From positions 1,556,001 through 1,620,000 of the forward strand of contig NZ_CP085988.1 in NCBI RefSeq assembly GCF_020736365.1: DNA of 64,000 nucleotides. The letters are read 5' to 3'. The notes under the pieces are model-generated. The model was not told the DNA's origin, did no database searches, and saw only the letters and a program-made list of their open reading frames with translations. The DNA is from Clostridium sp. M62/1. GTDB taxonomy: Bacteria; Bacillota; Clostridia; Lachnospirales; Lachnospiraceae. Positions 24,702 to 33,054 of this stretch are shown here, in pieces (the stretch's first letter is position 1; each line of letters starts with the position of its first letter). The translations under genes and the position numbers were made by a program.

Positions 24702-27700
24702 ATGCTTACAGAGAGGGATATCAGAGAACAGACTGACAAAGGAATTACCTACATAAAGGGATTTAAGCTGTATGAAAACGGAAGCGTGCTGTATATAGAT
24801 ACAGCAGGCGGCGAGAAAGACGGCTCCTGCTGCGTAAGTGGTACAGTAGAGGGGAGCTATGGCAATGAGTACGATGTCAGTATCGCACTGGATGAAAATG
24901 AGGAAATCGAAGGATACTCCTGCACCTGCCCTGCATTTGAGACTTATCCTGGAATGTGCAAGCACTGCGTGGCTCTGGCGCTGGAATATCTGTACTCCGG
25001 GGAAGACGCGCAAGGAGAAGAGGTGTTTGAGGATAGTCCGCTGGAATTCAGGGAGGACCGCACAGATACGGAGCTGATGGATATTGTAGCGGCCTTTTCT
25101 CTGCGCAGACGGATGAAGGAGCTGACTGCCTGCGGAAGGATTGAAATTATACCGGAGCTGCAGGAGATTTCCAGATATTATTACGGAAATGAAAGAAATT
25201 TTATGCTTACCTTTAAAATCGGCCCGGAAGACGGAAAACAGTACGTTCTAAAAAATATCAGCGATTTCCTGGGGCATGTCTACAGGGAAGAAATGCATTC
25301 CTACGGAAAACAGCTGGCATTTGTCCACAGTAAAAACGTCTTTACAGAGACGGCCTGGAAATACATAGAACTGATGGAGCAGGCAGAGAAGGCAGCCAGA
25401 GCCCGCTACGAGAATCTGGGGAAAGAAATGGCCCTCACTCCAGAGCTGTGGGATCGTTTTTTTGAGATTAATCAGGAACGGTCTATGGAATACGCCTCTC
25501 TTACCGGACATAAAGGGAAATTGTATTTCCTGAAACAGGATCCGCCAGTCAGGTGCAGGCTGTGCCCAGAGGGAGAGAAAGGATTCCAGATAAAAATTCC
25601 TCCGCTGCAGTTAATCAGGGGAAAGGACAGGCGCTATGTAAAGCTTCAGCAGAATGTTTACCAGTGCTCCGATAATTTTTATGCCGGAGCGGGGGAATTT
25701 CTGAAGCTTGCAGATGAAAAAAAGGAGACATCGTACCATATCGCCAGGCAAGATATGCCCGCGTTCTGCGGAGCAGTGCTGCCTGAACTGGACAGACTGG
25801 GAATTTCAGATAAGGGGAACCTGGATTTGGGAGAGTTTCAGCCAAAGGATGCGGAGATTTCCTTTTATCTGGATGAGGAAAATGGGCGCGTCACCCTGAA
25901 AACCATGGGAACGTACGGAGATACGGCTTATAACCTGCTGGAACCGGCGGATTTTTCCGGCGAATACCGGGATCGCACAAAGGAGATACGGGTGCAGAAC
26001 ATGATCCGCTCTTATTTTTCACTGGAAGATATCAGAGAGGGGCTGCTGTACTTTGAATCAGGCGACCATGACAGGATGTATCATCTGCTGAATACAGGAA
26101 TCAGTCAGTTTGAGGCAGAGGGAACGGTCTATGCCACAGACAGGGTAAAAGGCCGGAAACTGCTGAAAAATCCCAGAATGCAGGTGGGAGTGTCAATTAA
26201 AAGCGGCCTTTTGGAGCTGTCGGTACAGAGCAGAGAATTTCCGCCGGAGGAACTGGCAGGCATACTGGAAAGCTACCGGAAAAAGAAAAAATACCATCTT
26301 CTGAAAAGCGGAAGCTATATTGGCCTGGAAGAAAATTCTCTGTCCACGGCAGCAGAACTGTTAGACGGATTGGGAGTATCGGGGAAGGACTTTGAGGGAG
26401 GGACGCTGAATGTCCCCAAGTTCAGGGCCTGTTACGTAGATCAGATGCTCCGCCAGAAGGACGGACAGCTTCAGGCAGAGCGCAGCTCCGACTATAAAGC
26501 GCTGATACGGGATATGAAAAATGTGGAGGACAGCGATTATCAGGAACCTGAGAACCTGAGAGGAGTCCTGAGGGAATATCAGAAATTTGGCTTCCAGTGG
26601 CTGAACACGCTGGCAGATCTGGGGTTTGGCGGGATTCTGGCAGACGATATGGGGCTTGGAAAAACGCTGCAGACAATCGCGTATCTGCTGTACCGGAAAC
26701 AGGAGGGAAAGGCGCAGTTTCCACATCTGATTATCTGCCCCGCCTCTCTGGTCTACAACTGGGAGAGGGAAATAGAGCGGTTTGCGCCGGAACTGAAAAC
26801 GTTGCTCATTGTGGGAAATGTACAGCAGCGGGAGGAATTGATAAGGGGCAGACAGGATGCCGATGTCTGGATTACGTCCTACGATATGGCAAAAAGGGAC
26901 GTTTCTCTGTATAGGGATTACCAGTTTGACACAGAAATCATTGACGAGGCGCAGAACATTAAGAATCACGGTACTCAGGCGGCGAAAGCGGTAAAAAAGA
27001 TTCATGCAGAGGTGCGGTTTGCCCTGACAGGCACGCCTATCGAGAACAGGCTCAGCGAGCTGTGGAGTATTTTCGACTTTCTCATGCCGGGAATTCTGGG
27101 AACTTATGAGAAATTCCGGAAGGGCTATGAGCTCCCGATTGTGCAGAACCAGGATGAGCGTCTGGCAGGGCGTCTGAAAAAGATGATTTCTCCTTTTATT
27201 CTGCGCAGGGTAAAAGGAGAGGTTTTAAAAGAGCTTCCTGACAAAATGGAGCAGATAGTGTACGCCAGGATGGGAGAAGAACAGAGAAAGCTCTATGAGG
27301 TCCACGCAGTCCGGCTTATGGAAAGCCTGGAAAAACAGAGCGACGAGGAGCTTCAAAAGGGGAAGCTTCAGATACTGGCAGAGCTGACCAGGCTGCGCCA
27401 GATCTGCTGTGCCCCTGAGATGCTGTATGAAAATTACAGCGAGACCTCCTGCAAGGTGGAGACCTGCATGGAGCTGATTCACCAGGCAATGTCCGGAAAT
27501 CATAAAATCCTGCTGTTTTCCCAGTTTACAAGCGTATTTCCCATTTTGGAGAAACGTCTGCTGCAGGAAAAAATTCCCTACTATGAGCTGACGGGCCAGA
27601 CCTCCAAGGAAAACAGAATGCGGATGACAGAACAGTTTAATTCAGGAGACGTGCCGGTATTTCTGATCTCTTTAAAAGCAGGAGGGACGGGGCTGAACCT

Positions 27701-27959
27701 GACGGCTGCCAGTATCGTTATCCATTTCGATCCCTGGTGGAATCTTGCGGCTCAGAACCAGGCTACAGACCGGGCTCACCGGATTGGCCAGGAGAAGCAG
27801 GTAACAGTATTTAAGCTGATTGCACAGAATACAATCGAGGAAAAAATTATTAAGCTCCAGCAGGAGAAACAGAAGCTGTCCAGCCAGATCTTAGACGGAG
27901 AAGGCGCGGCGGCGTCTGCTCTGACGAAGGATGATTTTATGGAAATTTTGGAATTTTAA
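24702..27959 (+). CDS. SWIM-zinc-finger SNF2-family ATPase
   Basis: 1085-residue Swi2/Snf2 translocase. An N-terminal SWIM zinc finger is visible as CTCPAFETYPGMCKHC (CxCx(n)CxH, about residues 70-86); a bacterial SNF2-associated domain fills about 230-570. Helicase motifs: I DDMGLGKTLQT, II DEAQ, III LTGTPIENR, V LKAGGTGLNL and VI QATDRAHRIGQ. Members remodel protein-DNA or RNA-polymerase complexes; some homologues occur in defence systems, but no such partner is nearby. It starts 34 bp after holA with TAGGAGG and is probably co-transcribed with it. The function in this species is unknown. Confidence 0.92.
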   Translation: MLTERDIREQTDKGITYIKGFKLYENGSVLYIDTAGGEKDGSCCVSGTVEGSYGNEYDVSIALDENEEIEGYSCTCPAFETYPGMCKHCVALALEYLYSGEDAQGEEVFEDSPLEFREDRTDTELMDIVAAFSLRRRMKELTACGRIEIIPELQEISRYYYGNERNFMLTFKIGPEDGKQYVLKNISDFLGHVYREEMHSYGKQLAFVHSKNVFTETAWKYIELMEQAEKAARARYENLGKEMALTPELWDRFFEINQERSMEYASLTGHKGKLYFLKQDPPVRCRLCPEGEKGFQIKIPPLQLIRGKDRRYVKLQQNVYQCSDNFYAGAGEFLKLADEKKETSYHIARQDMPAFCGAVLPELDRLGISDKGNLDLGEFQPKDAEISFYLDEENGRVTLKTMGTYGDTAYNLLEPADFSGEYRDRTKEIRVQNMIRSYFSLEDIREGLLYFESGDHDRMYHLLNTGISQFEAEGTVYATDRVKGRKLLKNPRMQVGVSIKSGLLELSVQSREFPPEELAGILESYRKKKKYHLLKSGSYIGLEENSLSTAAELLDGLGVSGKDFEGGTLNVPKFRACYVDQMLRQKDGQLQAERSSDYKALIRDMKNVEDSDYQEPENLRGVLREYQKFGFQWLNTLADLGFGGILADDMGLGKTLQTIAYLLYRKQEGKAQFPHLIICPASLVYNWEREIERFAPELKTLLIVGNVQQREELIRGRQDADVWITSYDMAKRDVSLYRDYQFDTEIIDEAQNIKNHGTQAAKAVKKIHAEVRFALTGTPIENRLSELWSIFDFLMPGILGTYEKFRKGYELPIVQNQDERLAGRLKKMISPFILRRVKGEVLKELPDKMEQIVYARMGEEQRKLYEVHAVRLMESLEKQSDEELQKGKLQILAELTRLRQICCAPEMLYENYSETSCKVETCMELIHQAMSGNHKILLFSQFTSVFPILEKRLLQEKIPYYELTGQTSKENRMRMTEQFNSGDVPVFLISLKAGGTGLNLTAASIVIHFDPWWNLAAQNQATDRAHRIGQEKQVTVFKLIAQNTIEEKIIKLQQEKQKLSSQILDGEGAAASALTKDDFMEILEF

Positions 27960-28316
27960 CAGTGATTTCGAAGTTATAAGGGCAAAAAAGCCTGATTATT
28001 TTGTTGGTTTCTGATATGAACATTAAAAGAAAACTAAGAAAATTTTAGAAATAAGTGAAAAATGTACCTAAATTGAAAAAGTGAATTCCAGTGTAGAGGC
28101 GGAATTTAAAATTTCATTTTTGGTATAAATGTATAGGGGAGGCGTCCCACTTGCCTTCCCTCTCCCCACATGATATACTTATCTCAAAGCATACATTTCT
28201 TATTACAGGCCGGTTCAGGGCCGTCTAGGATTCTAATTATCATTTCAGAAAATCTATGCTTTTCCACAAATCAATGAAAAAGCAGGAGATTTTCGTTCTC
28301 CTGCGAAGGAGGACAA
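27960..28316. other. Intergenic, 357 bp, promoter and hairpin for the Rpn gene
   Basis: AT-rich after the SNF2 stop. A promoter TTGCCT (28151-28156), 17-bp spacer, TATACT (28174-28179) points at the Rpn gene. Immediately before the AAGGAGG site is a hairpin GCAGGAG/CTCCTGC that could affect access to the binding site. Confidence 0.55.
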
Positions 28317-29291
28317 ATGAATAAGGAAAGAAACGGAACAAGATTTGTATCTGAATCTGCACCCTCTGCATCTGGCTCCACGCTGCCAGCCAGAAGAGAT
28401 TACAAGGATACGATTTTTCGCAGGCTGTTTCAGGACAGGGAAAACCTGCTGAGCTTGTACAATGCGGTGAACCGTACGTCTTATACGGATTCGGAGGCTC
28501 TGACCGTAGTGACGCTGGAGAACGCCGTGTACATGAACATGAAAAACGACGTGGCCTTTTTGCTGGATGCTGGGCTGAGCCTCTATGAGCACCAGTCTAC
28601 CTGGAATCCCAACATGCCGCTGCGTGATTTATTTTATGTATCCAGGACGTACCAGGGGCTGGTGAAGGATGAAACCTTGTATTCATCTAAACGGTTGCGG
28701 CTTCCAGCTCCTCATTTTTTGGTATTTTATAATGGAACAGAGGAGAGGGAGGAGCGCAGCATATTAAAGCTGTCAGATTCCTTCGAATATGCGGGAGACC
28801 AGAAAGAAGAGCCCAATCTGGAACTGAAGGTGTTAGTGTTAAATATCAATCAGGGGAAAAATAAGGAGCTGCTGGAGCTGTGCCGGACGCTTAAGGAATA
28901 TATGATTTTTGTAGAACGAATCCGCCTTTACACAAAAACGATGGAGTTAGACGCAGCGGCAGAGCGGGCGGTGGATGAATGTATCCGTGAGGGAGTATTA
29001 TCTAACTTTCTTAGAAAAAACCGAGGGGAGGCCATCGAGATGAGTATTTTTGAGTATGACGAGGAACGGGAGCTGAAGCTGATCCGCAGGGCGGAGTACG
29101 AGGAGGGCTTGAAAGTTGGGCGTGAAAATGGATTAAAGGATGGACGTGTCGATGGACTAAAGAGCCATCTGCGTTCTCAAGTGGTAAAAAAGCTGAAAAA
29201 GGGGAAAACAGTGGAACAGATTGCAGAGGAACTGGAAGAGGAAGTTCAGGAGATAGAGCAGGTAATAGGAGAATTGCAGAAGGGCCTTTAG
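28317..29291 (+). CDS. Rpn family / PD-(D/E)XK nuclease-type transposase-like protein
   Basis: 324-residue member of the Rpn/PDDEXK_2 group frequent in Lachnospiraceae. The nuclease-like core has RDYKDTIFRRLFQDRENLLSLYNAV near the N-terminus and the catalytic-strand pattern FLLDAGLSLYEHQSTWNPNMPLRDLFYVSR (about 82-111; Asp then E-x-Q). The C-terminus is charged with short repeats (VGRENGLKDGRVDGLK) followed by a coiled coil rich in Glu. E. coli Rpn proteins are DNA endonucleases that promote RecA-independent recombination; function here is by family only. AAGGAGG is 6 nt upstream. No terminal repeats were seen around it. Confidence 0.85.
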   Translation: MNKERNGTRFVSESAPSASGSTLPARRDYKDTIFRRLFQDRENLLSLYNAVNRTSYTDSEALTVVTLENAVYMNMKNDVAFLLDAGLSLYEHQSTWNPNMPLRDLFYVSRTYQGLVKDETLYSSKRLRLPAPHFLVFYNGTEEREERSILKLSDSFEYAGDQKEEPNLELKVLVLNINQGKNKELLELCRTLKEYMIFVERIRLYTKTMELDAAAERAVDECIREGVLSNFLRKNRGEAIEMSIFEYDEERELKLIRRAEYEEGLKVGRENGLKDGRVDGLKSHLRSQVVKKLKKGKTVEQIAEELEEEVQEIEQVIGELQKGL

Positions 29292-29347
29292 TGTTTAGAT
29301 TTTAGATAAAAGTGGAAGAAGAAAAGCATGAGTATTTTCCCCTCCCA

Positions 29348-29376
29348 TTGCCATTTTCCCTGCCTTCTATTATAAT
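29348..29376 (+). promoter_or_regulatory. Promoter of the HAD phosphatase gene
   Basis: TTGCCA (29348-29353), 17-bp spacer, TATAAT (29371-29376), about 75 bp above the TTG start. Confidence 0.7.
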
Positions 29377-29451
29377 AGGACTTCGGACGGCACATCTGCG
29401 CAGAGGCTGTGCCGATTCCACATAAAATGAAATACAGCGGAGGAAATTCCA

Positions 29452-30264
29452 TTGAATCAATATGAGATTATTGTGCTTGATTTGGACGGAACTCTGACAA
29501 ATCGGGACAAGGTGATTACCCCGAAGACGAAGAAGGTGCTGCTGGAAATCCAGAGAAGGGGAAAGAAAATTGTGCTGGCTTCCGGGCGGCCCACCCAGGG
29601 AGTGATGCCTCTGGCGAAGGAGCTGGAGCTTGACCGGTACGGAAGCTACATTCTCTCCTATAACGGCGGCATGATCACCGACTGCAGGACGGGAGAGGTG
29701 ATTTTTTCACGCCTGCTTCCGGTGGAGGCGAACCGGAAAATTATTCAGCTGGCGGAAGACGAGAGAGTTGACTTCCTCACCTATGAAAAGGACTCTATTA
29801 TTACAAATAATAAGGAATGTCCATATGGGCTGATTGAGCAGAAAATTAACAGTATGGAAATCCGCCAGATTGAGGATATGAAGTCCTATCTGGACTTTCC
29901 GGTTCCTAAATTTCTGTTTCTAGACGACGGAGATTATCTGGCTATGGTGGAGCCGAGAGTGAAGGTGGCTCTGGGCAGCCGGTTCAGCGTTTACCGTTCC
30001 GAGCCGTTTTTTCTGGAAATTCTGCCTAAGGGAATTGACAAGGCCGCTTCTCTGGAGCGCCTGTTAGCCCACATCGGCATGACGAGAGAACAGATGATTG
30101 CCTGCGGCGACGGGTACAATGATTTGACGATGATTCAGTATGCGGGATTGGGAGTGGCCATGGAAAATGCAGTGCTGCCTGTCCGAAAGGCGGCTGATTT
30201 TATCACCTACTCGAATAATGACGACGGCGTGGCCCACGTAGTTGAAAAGTTCATGATGGAATAA
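29452..30264 (+). CDS. Cof-type HAD-IIB phosphatase
   Basis: 270-residue soluble phosphatase of the Cof/YidA type, acting on small phosphorylated metabolites. Motif I is VLDLDGTLTN (nucleophile Asp about residue 10), motif II LASGRP, the cap domain spans about 85-185, the motif III Lys is in PKGIDKAASLERLL and motif IV is CGDGYNDLTMIQYAG. The start is TTG, with GCGGAGG 8 nt upstream; no in-frame ATG would keep motif I. The substrate cannot be told. Confidence 0.92.
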   Translation: MNQYEIIVLDLDGTLTNRDKVITPKTKKVLLEIQRRGKKIVLASGRPTQGVMPLAKELELDRYGSYILSYNGGMITDCRTGEVIFSRLLPVEANRKIIQLAEDERVDFLTYEKDSIITNNKECPYGLIEQKINSMEIRQIEDMKSYLDFPVPKFLFLDDGDYLAMVEPRVKVALGSRFSVYRSEPFFLEILPKGIDKAASLERLLAHIGMTREQMIACGDGYNDLTMIQYAGLGVAMENAVLPVRKAADFITYSNNDDGVAHVVEKFMME

Positions 30265-30313
30265 AGAAAAGCGGTTAGATAACTTTCAGCTATTTTATGA
30301 GGAGATGACGGAA

Positions 30314-30673
30314 ATGTAGCTGATTTATGCAGTCGGTTCGGCAGTATTTGCCGCTTTGACCTCTATATTGGCTTGGGGAATTGTATTTTTGACAGGCAGG
30401 CAGCAGGGAATAGGGGAGAACGGCAAAAAAGCTGGCTGTTTTTGATTTTATCAGGGCTGGCGGCAGGCGCTCCCTGGCTCTGCTATTACAGGGCGGTTCA
30501 AATCGGCCAGGTACCCAGGATGGTTCCCATCGATAGGCTGAGCGTTGCGCTCACCTTGATTCGGTCGGTTTTGCTGCTGTACGAGCAGTTTACGTGGAAG
30601 TCAGGGGGCTTTTCTGCTCACAGTGGGAACGCTGGTGATGGCCTGGAGGGTAGAGGTGAAAGGCGTCTGTTAA
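30314..30673 (+). pseudogene. Degraded EamA/DMT-type transporter
   Basis: Remnant of a small (about 140-residue) EamA permease. The reading starts ATG TAG, where a TGG-to-TAG change would explain the stop, then LIYAVGSAVFAALTSILA joins directly to WGIVFLTGRQQGIGE, lacking about 25 codons (one TM helix) present in relatives. A frameshift near 30430 moves the frame to SWLFLILSGLAAGAPWLCYYRAVQIGQ (split here over two segments) and VPIDRLSVALTLI, and a second near 30600 to FLLTVGTLVMAW. A nonsense codon, a deletion and two frameshifts make it non-functional. The open part 30373-30678 should not be called a gene. Confidence 0.8.
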
Positions 30674-30772
30674 ATTGATAAAGTAATTAAGACTCTGGAG
30701 AGGGCCGCCGGAAGTGGAGCGGATTGCGGCTTTGACGCAGAGATAGCTAAAAAACAAAATATGGGCCAATAC

Positions 30773-30813
30773 AAAAACCGCCTCTTCGTCACACCCACGA
30801 AGAAGCGGTTTTT
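30773..30813. terminator. Bidirectional terminator between the EamA remnant and rpsT
   Basis: 17-nt arms (30773-30789 and 30797-30813, one mismatch) with A5 at the left and T5 at the right, so it works in both directions. On the minus strand it lies about 60 bp past the rpsT stop. Confidence 0.85.
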
Positions 30814-30871
30814 CTGATCTGAACGGGTTAATTCAGACGTTTATTCTCTATGAAGTTCGCAGCCGCTGCGA

Positions 30872-31135
30872 TTAAGCCATGCCGTTTACAGCCTTGGATA
30901 ATCTGGAAACCTTGCGGGAAGCTGTGTTCTTGTGGTAAACTCCCTTTGTGCAGGCCTTGTCGATCTCGCTGGTAGCTACTAATAAAGCAGCCTGTGCAGC
31001 AGCCTTATCGCCGGCAGCAACAGCAGCCTCTACCTTTTTAACTACAGTTTTAACCTTGGATCTGATAGCCTTATTTCTTGCAGCTCTTGTCTCAGCTACT
31101 AAGATTCTCTTTTTTGCAGATTTAATGTTAGCCAA
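30872..31135 (-). CDS. rpsT: 30S ribosomal protein S20
   Basis: Primary 16S rRNA-binding protein, 87 residues, Lys/Arg/Ala-rich helical hairpin. The reading from the TTG at 31135 gives (M)ANIKSAKKRILVAETRAARN, the family N-terminus. GGAGGTG (31148-31142) is 6 nt before this TTG; the ATG at 31150 overlaps that binding site and would add five non-family residues, so it is rejected. Single-gene transcript with promoter and terminator. Divergent from gpr, as in Bacillus, but an IS now lies between. Confidence 0.95.
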   Translation of the reverse strand: MANIKSAKKRILVAETRAARNKAIRSKVKTVVKKVEAAVAAGDKAAAQAALLVATSEIDKACTKGVYHKNTASRKVSRLSKAVNGMA

Positions 31136-31228
31136 TCTGTACACCTCCATCGATTTTTGTAAATATCAATATTCTCTGGTTTGCATCAGAGCCTGGACAC
31201 GGACAGTCTAATGTAAACATACTATTGT

Positions 31229-31257
31229 ATTTTATCGGAAAGAGACGCATCTGTCAA
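31229..31257 (-). promoter_or_regulatory. rpsT promoter
   Basis: Minus strand: TTGACA (31257-31252), 17-bp spacer, TAAAAT (31234-31229). The leader is about 90 nt. Confidence 0.75.
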
Positions 31258-31380
31258 TAGTAAAAATAAGGGGAAATGCGATTTTTTGCAGCAGTCCGGC
31301 GCCGTGACTTCCTGCTCTGTCTGCCGGCGCCGGAAATGCCCGGACACATAAAAAACAGTCTGACCGGTTACAATTTAACT

Positions 31381-32970
31381 AACTAAAACTTCCCATACCT
31401 AAAATGGGATTCGTTCCTTGAAAATTCAATATTTCAGCTAACAAAATAGCGATTTATGCCGCTGCAGCTTCCAAATGGAGTGCTTTTCTCAGATATTCCG
31501 GCAATCTTGCTTCAAAATCAGCGGTAAAAGCATTCAGTTGCTCATCGCTTAGTTTAAAGATTCCCTGAAGACTTGCCATCAAGGCTTCCATCAGGATGCA
31601 AAGTGACCTGTTGAAAGTAATGTCTGCCATTTCATCAACAAGGAAGAAGAACAGTTCACCAAGCGTTCTCTGATCTTCATTTTGGCGCTGCTCCATTGCA
31701 AGTAACATATATCGGGTAAACACGATCGCCACATGGGCTGTCAGTGCATCATAAGATAAACTGTGGCATTCTCCAACCAGATTCAGCATGGATTTGCAGG
31801 TTTTGAAAAAGACCTCGATCTGCCAGCGCTTTCCATAAATACGGATAATCTCTTCCTCGGAAAGTGTTGTAGCTGTACAGATAAAAGCAAGCCAGTCCTT
31901 GCGGTTTGCCTTGTTCCTTACGCATACGATTTTCGCCGGAATTGGATTCGCCTTTCCTACCATAACATCAACAGAAAGCAGATACTTTGATCTGCCACGG
32001 CGCTTTTTGTTCCGGGAATAGATTTCTTTGATATTCAGCTGTTCACCACCGTACGAATATTTGATCCGGCTACTTTTCTTAATCATGGCAATCACATCCA
32101 TGCCTTTTGCATGGATGGCTGTGACCTGTGCTGGATTGGAAAACCAGGAATCAAACAGGACATAATCCGCTTTCAGCCCTGCACTGAGGGCTGTATTCAG
32201 TAAAGTCATCATTGCCTCTGGTGCTTTTGTTTGGGCTAGCGCACGTCTTTTTCCTGCAAGGGTTCTGTTGTCAAAGTCCTTTACCGGGCCGATGATATTT
32301 GTATTCTTTGCAGACGCTAACAGGCAGCTGTTTACAGGGATCAGTGTGTTTCCATCACTCCAGCTTAAAGTAAGCATCCTGAAGCCCTTTTTGAAATGCA
32401 TATCCGTGTGGTCAAAAACTTTTGATCCCAGTTCCGTTTTCTTACAGCTGGTACGGTTGAAAAGGCTGTCATCAATGATAAAGACATTTTTTCTTTCCGG
32501 ATCTGTCAGATCACGAATGTCATGATTGACAATATCAGCTGCAAGAAGAGAAGTAAAACGAAGCCAGTTTGTTTTTGAAGAATTAAGGAAACGGTAGAAA
32601 GTGTTCTTGGAAAACGCCTCCTTAAAAGAGCCAGTCCGCTGCTGCATATACATACTTCTTCCGACAAAAATGTTGCTGAGTTTATAACGAAGCAGGGAAA
32701 CAGATGAAACACCTTTTTCCTTCATTCCATTACATCTGGCAAGGAGCCTGCCAACATGATGTTTGGAAAAAAATCTCTGAACACAGTCAATTAAGTCGTT
32801 CTCAACGAAATAGTTTTGTGGTATACTGGACATGGCATAAATCTCCTTTGTAAAGATGGTTTCTAGTCAATTCCATTATACCAAACGGAACAGATTTATG
32901 CTTTTTTTATTGGCTGAAATATTGAATTATCAAGGATCAACGCACCAATATGGTGTGGGAAGTTTTAGTT
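31381..32970 (-). mobile_element. IS4-family insertion sequence, complete, ~1.59 kb
   Basis: The ends are inverted: AACTAAAACTTCCCATACC at the left and its near-complement GGTGTGGGAAGTTTTAGTT at the right. A second, subterminal match (CTTGAAAATTCAATATTTC left against CTTGATAATTCAATATTTC on the opposite strand right) makes long imperfect terminal repeats. AACT flanks both ends (31377-31380 and 32971-32974) and may be a 4-bp target duplication; this is shorter than usual for IS4, so the boundary could be off by a few bases. One intact transposase fills the element. It sits between the divergent rpsT and gpr genes. Confidence 0.88.
31454..32833 (-). CDS. IS4-family DDE transposase
   Basis: 459 residues, intact. 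DDE residues: first Asp in VFIIDDSLFNR, second Asp in YVLFDSWFSNP, and Glu in the YREK motif, seen as YGKRWQIEVFFKTCK with the exact Y-(2)-R-(3)-E-(6)-K spacing. AAAGGAG precedes the start. The gene is oriented away from gpr. No frameshift or stop, so the element may still be mobile. Confidence 0.93.
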   Translation of the reverse strand: MSSIPQNYFVENDLIDCVQRFFSKHHVGRLLARCNGMKEKGVSSVSLLRYKLSNIFVGRSMYMQQRTGSFKEAFSKNTFYRFLNSSKTNWLRFTSLLAADIVNHDIRDLTDPERKNVFIIDDSLFNRTSCKKTELGSKVFDHTDMHFKKGFRMLTLSWSDGNTLIPVNSCLLASAKNTNIIGPVKDFDNRTLAGKRRALAQTKAPEAMMTLLNTALSAGLKADYVLFDSWFSNPAQVTAIHAKGMDVIAMIKKSSRIKYSYGGEQLNIKEIYSRNKKRRGRSKYLLSVDVMVGKANPIPAKIVCVRNKANRKDWLAFICTATTLSEEEIIRIYGKRWQIEVFFKTCKSMLNLVGECHSLSYDALTAHVAIVFTRYMLLAMEQRQNEDQRTLGELFFFLVDEMADITFNRSLCILMEALMASLQGIFKLSDEQLNAFTADFEARLPEYLRKALHLEAAAA

Positions 32971-33054
32971 AACTAAAAAGAAGAAGCAGAAAAAATCAGC
33001 TGGGAAATGTTTCAGAAAACCATCAGAAACGATTGAATAAACAGGAGGAAAACC

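Noticed and set aside
28317..29291. Rpn gene as an autonomous transposon
   Set aside because: No terminal inverted repeats or target duplication found around it; kept as a chromosomal Rpn-family gene.
30490..30510. tRNA T-loop-like GGTTCAAATC
   Set aside because: No cloverleaf can be drawn around it; it belongs to the EamA remnant.
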